DNA of 15,126 nt from AP-15 sp035509615 (GTDB lineage Bacteria > Pseudomonadota > Alphaproteobacteria > ATCC43930 > CGMCC-115725): contig DATJLK010000163.1 of assembly GCA_035509615.1 (NCBI GenBank), positions 1-15,126 on the forward strand, given 5' to 3'. Under the pieces are notes generated by a model. It did not search any database, had not been told where the DNA came from, and worked only from the letters and a program-made list of their open reading frames with translations. Positions 1 through 5,269 of this stretch are shown piece by piece (the stretch's first letter is position 1; the number at the start of each line of letters is the position of its first letter). The position numbers and the translations under genes were made by a program.

Positions 1-776
1 TCGGCGAAAATCTGCTGACCGCTCACCGACAACATGAAGAGTGCGAAATAGGATGTCCGCGGCGCGGCATTCTTCAGCACCGCCAGACCGTATTCAGGTC
101 CGGTCGCAATCGCCTTCGGCACGGCCGCAACCTGCAGTGCCGGCATCTGCGCGAGCAGCCGTTTGGCGCCGCTGCAATAGCCGATGAAGAGATCGACATG
201 ACCGGCGACGAACGCGGCGATAGCGGGATCCTTGCCGCCGACCGGGGCATTGTTGGTCGGGCCGCCGACGATCTGCTGCGCCTTTTTATCGAGAGTGGCA
301 TAGGCGCCCGGGTGCAATGCATCGACCTTGTGAAACATCGCCCAGGTGTAATCGCCGGCGGGATCGGCCTTTGGCGTCGAGGTGCCGAGCTTGACCGCGG
401 GATCGAGCAACCGGTCGACAAAGTTTGCCGTCGTCAGCCCGATCCGCGGCGGCGCGAACCCGCACAGCCCGTTTCGGGTGAACATTGCGACCCGAGTCGC
501 AAGCCCCTCCCGCAACAGGGCTAGCGGATGGCCGATATCGGCAGAGGCAAACAAATCGGCGCGGCCGCCTTTTTCGATGCGCTGGCGCAAAATCCCGGAC
601 GGGCCGAAATCGGCGACGACTTCGGTTCCGGTGGTTTTCCGGTACTGATTGCCGATGTCGCCCAGCGCCTCGCGCAGACTGCCGGCAGCGAGCACATGCA
701 GTTGTTGCGCTTTCGACATGTCGATCACGGCAAAAAGGCAGAACGTCGCAACGAGCAGGGTGCGCGAAGCCCGCAA
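1..776 (-). CDS. ModA-like molybdate-type ABC substrate-binding protein, second copy (3' end beyond window)
   Basis: Periplasmic binding protein of the ModA/SBP_bac_11 type, expected to capture an oxyanion such as molybdate for an ABC transporter. The reading frame starts at TTG (774-776) and gives MRASRTLLVATFCLF..., a clear signal peptide with likely cleavage after SKA (residues 21-23), then QQLHVLAAGSLREAL. Family traits: an AAGSL anion-binding start, DFGPSGILRQRIE, ADLFASAD, a DPAGDYTW stretch and a late GPEYGLAVL motif. About 258 codons are present, nearly the whole usual length. An ATG at 719 would delete the hydrophobic signal core, and GGAGG at 785-789 fits the TTG, so I chose TTG. 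The stop of the DUF2325 gene is three bases upstream, so the two are almost certainly co-transcribed and translationally coupled. No permease or ATPase follows within view, so it may use the ModBC fusion encoded nearby. Substrate is inferred from family and context. Confidence 0.85.
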   Translation of the reverse strand, partial: MRASRTLLVATFCLFAVIDMSKAQQLHVLAAGSLREALGDIGNQYRKTTGTEVVADFGPSGILRQRIEKGGRADLFASADIGHPLALLREGLATRVAMFTRNGLCGFAPPRIGLTTANFVDRLLDPAVKLGTSTPKADPAGDYTWAMFHKVDALHPGAYATLDKKAQQIVGGPTNNAPVGGKDPAIAAFVAGHVDLFIGYCSGAKRLLAQMPALQVAAVPKAIATGPEYGLAVLKNAAPRTSYFALFMLSVSGQQIFA

Positions 777-779
777 TGA

Positions 780-2111
780 TCAGTCCTCCGCACCGGGAGC
801 GGTGTTTTTCAGCGCCGCGCAAAACGGCGCCAGGCCGGCGCTGCGCAGCGGCATAAACGGCTTGCCGGCTTGCTGACAAAGTCGCTTGACCAGCGACATC
901 GCGGCGTGGCTGACGCAGTCGACCGGAAACAGGATCGCGTCGGCGCGGCTGACCAGACCCGGCAACAGCCCGCCGCGCTCTTCGAGCCCGCCGTCATGGT
1001 GCAGGAACATCGCGCCAAAGCGCTCGGCGAGGGCGCGCAAATGGCCGATCTGCGCCGGTCGACCGCCGACATAAAGGATCGTCAGGTTGAGCGGGCTGGG
1101 GTTGAGCGGGGCATGCTTTTCGGGCGGCACCTCGACAGCACCGGCGAGGCTGGTTTCGAGCGCCTCGATCTCGCCGCGAAGAGCCATTTCCCGCTGCTCG
1201 GCGGCGGCGCGCGCTTCCCGCTCGGCGTTCAACCTCCGGCGGGCGTCGCCGAGTTGATGCTCGATCCGGCCGCGGCGGCTTTCGGATCGCGCCAGCCGGC
1301 TTTTGAGATCGGCGGCAACGGCGGTCCATCCTGCACCCTGCGCGGTCTCGACCGCGTCAACCTGACGGGTCTGTCCGATGCTCGCCTCCAGCGCCCGCCT
1401 CAGCTCGCGGATCGTCGCGTCGCGCGCGACGATCGCGTCGCGCAGCAGCTGCTGTTGCCGCTGCACCTTGGCCTGCAGTTCGGCGTTTTCGGCCTCCAAC
1501 TGATGCAGCCGCCGGATGTCGGCGCGGTTTGCCGCCCCCACCAGATGCGACAGCATGTGCACTTCGGCGAAGATCTCGCGCGCCAGCGCGTCGGTGGTCG
1601 CCGGATGGGTCAGTGCGGCCCAGTAGGCGCCCGGGATCTCGCCGCGCTGGACCGCCTCCTGCCACAGCGCACGAACCTCGATCGGGGTTTTCACACGAGC
1701 GAACTGATCGACCGTGACGCGGTGCCGCCGCTCGAGCGCTTTTTGCAACAATCTGGCACCGTCATGCCGCTTGCCGGCAAGCAATACCGCGCTCGCATGC
1801 AAATCATGCTCGCTGGTGGCGTCGGTTTCCTTTAGCCCGAGCTTGCCGAGAGCCTGGCGCAGCTCGGCATTGGTCAAACATGTGCCGATGATCGAGCAAT
1901 GCAGGTTGCTGTCGAATTCCCAGATCTTGCGCCGGCCATGCGGTGATGGCGGCGCCAATAATTGCTGCACGCGCGAGGCGACCTCGTGCTCGGCGAGTTG
2001 CGGCATCGGCTTCGGCTTGAACGGCAGCGCGGCAGGCGCCGCACTTGGTAGGCCGGGCAGATTGAGCACCGCGCTGTTGCCGGTGAGATCCAAAGCGATC
2101 TGCTGAGACAT
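780..2111 (-). CDS. DUF2325 domain protein with long coiled coil
   Basis: Protein of 443 residues with no assigned biochemical role. There is no signal peptide or membrane segment, so it is probably cytoplasmic. Residues 62-205 form a compact region beginning IWEFDSNLHCSIIGTCL, with H71, C72, C78, H102, H105, H185 and H189 as possible metal or cofactor ligands. Residues about 200-325 are a charged heptad-like coiled coil (LHQLEAENAELQAKVQRQQQ). Residues 342-430 match DUF2325: ILYVGGRP, FLHHDGGLE, ADAILFPVDCVSHAA, and a closing PFMPLRSAGL. Start: ATG at 2111 (MSQQIALDL); upstream sequence in the same frame belongs to the other transcription unit. A ModE-like inverted repeat lies 22 bp upstream, and a ModA-like gene follows after 3 bases, suggesting a role in molybdenum uptake or sensing. 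That role is inference; the domain assignment is firm. Confidence 0.88.
   Translation of the reverse strand: MSQQIALDLTGNSAVLNLPGLPSAAPAALPFKPKPMPQLAEHEVASRVQQLLAPPSPHGRRKIWEFDSNLHCSIIGTCLTNAELRQALGKLGLKETDATSEHDLHASAVLLAGKRHDGARLLQKALERRHRVTVDQFARVKTPIEVRALWQEAVQRGEIPGAYWAALTHPATTDALAREIFAEVHMLSHLVGAANRADIRRLHQLEAENAELQAKVQRQQQLLRDAIVARDATIRELRRALEASIGQTRQVDAVETAQGAGWTAVAADLKSRLARSESRRGRIEHQLGDARRRLNAEREARAAAEQREMALRGEIEALETSLAGAVEVPPEKHAPLNPSPLNLTILYVGGRPAQIGHLRALAERFGAMFLHHDGGLEERGGLLPGLVSRADAILFPVDCVSHAAMSLVKRLCQQAGKPFMPLRSAGLAPFCAALKNTAPGAED
785..789 (-). promoter_or_regulatory. Ribosome binding site deciding a TTG start
   Basis: On the minus strand GGAGG lies inside the last codons of the DUF2325 gene, 8 bases before TTG at 776-774. 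The order is GGAGG, then the TGA stop of the upstream gene, then TCA, then TTG. The spacing is ideal, and the resulting protein has a complete signal peptide that the next ATG (719) would lose. Confidence 0.7.
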
Positions 2112-2132
2112 TTCCGAGCCGGTCAGGAACCG

Positions 2133-2156
2133 CGTAATTTCCGTATGGATATAACG
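2133..2156 (-). promoter_or_regulatory. Putative ModE-type molybdate operator upstream of the DUF2325 unit
   Basis: The plus strand reads CGTAATTT, eight bases, then ATATAACG. The arms are inverted repeats with 6 of 8 positions symmetric. The right arm is an exact match, in reverse complement, to the CGTTATAT arm of the E. coli modA operator as I recall it, which also has an 8-8-8 layout. It lies in the 82-bp gap between the permease-ATPase stop (2194) and the DUF2325 start (2111). No ModE homologue is seen in this window, so binding is inferred from the site alone. Confidence 0.6.
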
Positions 2157-2193
2157 ATCCTCGCAGAGATCGGTGCCGCGCGCAAGAAAAGGA

Positions 2194-4182
2194 TTAGCGT
2201 GGCCAGACGCGGATGGCGTAGGGATCGATGTCGAGGCGGCAAGGCTGGCCATCGGTCGGCTGGCCATCGGTCCCGCTCGCGCCAGACCACGGGCTATCAC
2301 CCCCGTTTTCGTCGGTCCCGCTCGCGCCAGTCCCAGTCCCGCTCGCGCCAGTCCCGCTCGCGCCAGTCCGGGGGGCGCCGTTCCACGCGTCGGCGGTCCA
2401 GTCGGGGCGGCTTTGCCAGCAGGTGATGACGGCGTCGCCGAGGCGAAGCTCGATCCGGCAGCCATGGCCCAGCGGCACGACGCCGGCGATGCGGCCGCGG
2501 TAGCGGCCATTGCCGCAGATCCGGACGCCATTTGGCGCGATCGCCCAGCCGACCCGGTAATTGAGCGGCAGGGGCGGCCCGGCGGTGTCGAGCACCACAC
2601 CCGCGCCGATCGCGATCCGATGCTCGCCGATCGCCACCCCTTCGGCCGGGTTCTCGGTTCCGAGCAGGCCGGCGACGATTTCCCCGGCCGGCCGGGCGAA
2701 CACCTCCGCGGTCGGGCCCGACTGCAGCACCCGGCCATCGGCGAGCACGAGGAGCTCGTCGGCAAGCAGCGCCGCTTCGTCGGGATCGTGGGTGACGAGG
2801 ATTGTCGTCGCCCCGATCTCGCGCTGCAAATCGCGCAGTTCCGACCGCAGCCGCGCCCGCAGCGGCGCATCGAGCGCCGAAAACGGTTCATCGAGCAATA
2901 AGAGGCGGGCCGGGCGCACCAGGGCTCGCGCCAGGGCGACGCGCTGCTGCTGGCCAAGCGACAATTCCGCCGGATAGCGCTGTTCGAGACCGGCAAGACC
3001 GAGCCGCTCGATCCAGCGCCGGGCAGTGGCGGGGTCGGCGTCGCGCGCAAATCCCAGCTGCGCCGCCGCCGTCAGATGCGGAAAGAGACCGTAATTCTGC
3101 GGGACATAACCGACCCCCCGCGCGGCCGCCGCAAGACCGGTTAATTCCTCGCCGGCAACCCAGACCTCCGCCCGCTCGGCCGGTTCGAGACCGGCGATCA
3201 GCCGCAGGGTCAGCGACTTTCCCGAGCCGGAGGGGCCGAGAATCGCCAGCCGCCGCGAGCGCGGCGCCCAATCGAGCGCCAGTCGAAAATCGCCGAGGCG
3301 CTTTGACAGGTGCAACCGCAGTCCCGGCCGGTCCGCCATCGCTACCGGCGGTGCGCGGGGCGAACCGAGGGCGGCGAGCGGCAATCGCCACAAACCCGTG
3401 GCCGCGATCGCCCGCCGGGCCGCCCGGCGCGGCCGGCGGGCCAGGGTTTGGCTCAGCACCAGCGCCAATCCCGCGAGCACCAGGGTGGGCAGCAGGATCG
3501 GCAGCATCGCCGGCAGGCCCTGCGCGCCAAACGCGACATAGGTATAAACCGGCAGCGAATAGGGGTGATAAGCCACCATCACGGTCGCGCCAAACTCGCC
3601 AAAAGCGCGCAGCCACGACAGCAGCAGCCCGGCAGCGATTGCCGGCCGGGCGATCGGCAGGCTGATCCGGAAAAACGTCTCAAGCGGCCCGCGGCCGAGG
3701 GTGGCAGCAACCCCTTCGAGCCCGACATCGATCGCGGCAAACGCCGATCGCGCCGCGATGATCAAAAACGGGGCGGCGACAAAGACTTCGGCGAGCACGA
3801 TGCCGACAAACGAATCCGTCAGGGCGGCGCCAAACCCATGACCCAGCCAGCCGTCATAGCCGATCACAAACAACAGCAGGATGCCGCTCGTCAGCGGCGG
3901 CAAGGCCAGCGGCAGCTGGACCACAAACCCGATGATCGCCGTCGCGCGCCGCGGCAGCCGGGCCAGCAGATAACCGAGCGGGATGCCGCCGAGCGCGATG
4001 ATCGCGGTCGCCGCCGTCGCACTGGCGAGCGAGATGGCGCCGGCACGGCCAAGTGCCGCGATATCGACCGTGCGCCAGTCGGCAAACCAGACCTGCCCGA
4101 TGCCGGCCGCCAGCGGTGCGGCAAGATAGATCGCCAACAGGCCGGCAAGCCACGGCAGCGGCGCCGCGACCCGCCCGTTCAC
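2194..4182 (-). CDS. Fused ModB-ModC molybdate-type ABC permease/ATPase
   Basis: One 662-residue polypeptide joining an inner-membrane permease and its ATPase, predicted to import molybdate or tungstate. Residues 10-245 carry several hydrophobic segments and the EAA coupling loop (EGVAATLGRGPLETFFRI, about 156-173), then SLPIARPAIAAG. A basic linker (250-285) leads to the ATPase: Walker A GPSGSGKS 316-323, Q-loop Q362, signature LSLGQ 407-411, Walker B LLLLDEP 427-433, H-loop H465. The region after about 510 resembles a TOBE-type regulatory part, interrupted by four GASGT pentapeptides (607-638), and ends DIDPYAIRVWPR. ModB and ModC are normally separate proteins of roughly 220-230 and 350 residues. 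Start: GTG at 4182, whose GTGA overlaps the TGA of the binding-protein gene; the open frame further upstream lies antisense-free but inside that gene and has no family similarity. No frameshift or stop separates the halves, so I regard this as a true fusion. Confidence 0.9.
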   Translation of the reverse strand: MNGRVAAPLPWLAGLLAIYLAAPLAAGIGQVWFADWRTVDIAALGRAGAISLASATAATAIIALGGIPLGYLLARLPRRATAIIGFVVQLPLALPPLTSGILLLFVIGYDGWLGHGFGAALTDSFVGIVLAEVFVAAPFLIIAARSAFAAIDVGLEGVAATLGRGPLETFFRISLPIARPAIAAGLLLSWLRAFGEFGATVMVAYHPYSLPVYTYVAFGAQGLPAMLPILLPTLVLAGLALVLSQTLARRPRRAARRAIAATGLWRLPLAALGSPRAPPVAMADRPGLRLHLSKRLGDFRLALDWAPRSRRLAILGPSGSGKSLTLRLIAGLEPAERAEVWVAGEELTGLAAAARGVGYVPQNYGLFPHLTAAAQLGFARDADPATARRWIERLGLAGLEQRYPAELSLGQQQRVALARALVRPARLLLLDEPFSALDAPLRARLRSELRDLQREIGATTILVTHDPDEAALLADELLVLADGRVLQSGPTAEVFARPAGEIVAGLLGTENPAEGVAIGEHRIAIGAGVVLDTAGPPLPLNYRVGWAIAPNGVRICGNGRYRGRIAGVVPLGHGCRIELRLGDAVITCWQSRPDWTADAWNGAPRTGASGTGASGTGTGASGTDENGGDSPWSGASGTDGQPTDGQPCRLDIDPYAIRVWPR
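2270..2365. repeat. Four copies of a 15-bp in-frame repeat
   Basis: The plus-strand unit GTCCCGCTCGCGCCA occurs exactly at 2270-2284, 2315-2329, 2336-2350 and 2351-2365; the last two are directly adjacent. On the coding (minus) strand each unit yields a GASGT pentapeptide, so copy number can change by slippage without breaking the frame. It forms a glycine-rich flexible insert near the C-terminus of the permease-ATPase fusion. Confidence 0.9.
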
Positions 4183-5123
4183 CGGTTCTGGTCGACGATC
4201 GCCCGGATCGGCGCCGGCACCGCGGTCATGGTGCCGGCAAGTACCGGCTTTGTGACCTCGAGCCCGTTGGCGGTCATCACCGTCCGGCTCTGCGGACCGA
4301 GCAGAAACGTCACAAAGTCGACCGCACCCGGCGGGTTGGCGGCGCCGGCCAGCACCGTCGCGGTGTAGACCGCCTTTGGCGTGATCGACGCCGGCAGGCT
4401 CAGCCGCGGGATCTGGGCGCTGGCAGTCTCGGTCGAGTAAAAAAAGCCGACATCGAGCTGGCTCGACTGCAGCCGCCCGATCAGGGTCTCTTCGGGCAGC
4501 ACCTGCGCCGGGTTCTCGGCCTCCCCGAGCACCCGCTGCGCCAGGTCGGCAACCTTGTAATAGGTCGCCGCCCGGTTGATCAGCGCCACCGTCAGCGCCC
4601 CCTTCGGATCGAGCTTGGGATCGGTGCGGCCGATCCGGATCCCCGGCTCCATCAGCACCTGATACCACGGCTTTGATTTGAAATCGGCGGCAAACCGGCT
4701 CGTTGGGTTGTAGCCGAGGACCAGCGGCGACTGGGCAAAACTGACATACCAGCTGACCCAATTGCCGTTCTGCCCGCCGGTCAGCGCGCTGTTCACCCGC
4801 GGATTGGCGCTGATAAAGACATCGCCCCGACGCAGCCGGCCCTTGATCTGGTTGGCCAGCAGCGTGGAGCCGCCGGCATAGCCCTGAAACCGATCGCCGC
4901 TTGCCTGTTCAAAGGCCGGGCCGATCCCGTGCTCCATCAGGTTCACCAGCGAGCCGGCATAGAGCACGCTGACGCTGCCGGCGGCGCGCGCCAGCGCCGC
5001 CGCGGCGATCCACCCGAGCGCGACAACCGCTATCGCCAGACCCAGCCACCGGCGATGGCGCGGTCGGGCCCGGTCAAAACCTGTCGCCACCCCAACCTCG
5101 TCGCGACCAACCGTTCGAACCAT
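4179..5123 (-). CDS. WtpA/ModA-like molybdate or tungstate ABC substrate-binding protein
   Basis: Periplasmic oxyanion-binding protein of 314 residues, partner of the permease-ATPase fusion that follows with a GTGA overlap. It has a basic n-region, a hydrophobic stretch at 27-45 (WLGLAIAVVALGWIAAAALA) and probable cleavage near ARAAG (45-49), so it is exported. Mature sequence traits: VLYAGSLVNLME (53-64), GYAGGSTLLANQI (81-93), DVFISANPRV (101-110) and TDPKLDPKGA (167-176). The last is typical of the WtpA-like branch of molybdate/tungstate binders rather than classical E. coli ModA. Start: ATG at 5123 with AGAGAGG about 6 bases upstream. An earlier in-frame ATG (5153) lies within the putative operator and is less likely. 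Its sequence is clearly different from the second ModA-like protein at 1-776, so the two are distinct paralogues. Whether it prefers molybdate or tungstate cannot be read from sequence. Confidence 0.88.
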   Translation of the reverse strand: MVRTVGRDEVGVATGFDRARPRHRRWLGLAIAVVALGWIAAAALARAAGSVSVLYAGSLVNLMEHGIGPAFEQASGDRFQGYAGGSTLLANQIKGRLRRGDVFISANPRVNSALTGGQNGNWVSWYVSFAQSPLVLGYNPTSRFAADFKSKPWYQVLMEPGIRIGRTDPKLDPKGALTVALINRAATYYKVADLAQRVLGEAENPAQVLPEETLIGRLQSSQLDVGFFYSTETASAQIPRLSLPASITPKAVYTATVLAGAANPPGAVDFVTFLLGPQSRTVMTANGLEVTKPVLAGTMTAVPAPIRAIVDQNR

Positions 5124-5147
5124 GCTCACCTCTCTGCGGCTGGCCAA

Positions 5148-5171
5148 CGTCATATCCCAAGAAATATCTCG
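5148..5171 (-). promoter_or_regulatory. Putative ModE-type molybdate operator upstream of the binding protein/permease-ATPase unit
   Basis: The plus strand reads CGTCATAT, eight bases (CCCAAGAA), then ATATCTCG. The arms pair as CGnnATAT/ATATnnCG with only the two middle positions asymmetric. The left arm matches CGTTATAT at 7 of 8 positions, the right arm at 6 of 8. The site is 25-48 bp upstream of the ATG at 5123, where a repressor would be expected, in the 146-bp gap after the Wzz-like gene. The layout is the same as at 2133-2156, and each site strengthens the reading of the other. Confidence 0.62.
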
Positions 5172-5269
5172 CCGGAAGAAAAAGCCGAAAGCGCCACCCC
5201 CTGCGCCACCCCGCCGCAGCCGCCCGCCGGTTCCCAATCGCCAAACGGATCCGTCGGCCCGCGACCGGT

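Noticed and set aside
870..1835. Long plus-strand open frame opposite the DUF2325 gene
   Set aside because: It is antisense to a gene with clear domain similarity. Its translation is arginine/glutamine-rich without any family signal; high GC leaves such frames open.
2112..3050. N-terminal extension of the DUF2325 reading frame
   Set aside because: It lies out of frame within the ATPase gene and crosses the Mo box. The protein similarity begins only after the ATG at 2111.
3310..4368. Long plus-strand open frame opposite the permease-ATPase fusion
   Set aside because: Low-complexity R/Q/D-rich translation, no ribosome site or domain. The minus strand carries all ABC transporter motifs.
4183..4761. 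N-terminal extension of the permease-ATPase reading frame
   Set aside because: The frame is open upstream but overlaps the binding-protein gene on the same strand and has no similarity or signal. The GTG at 4182 with its GTGA overlap is the natural start.
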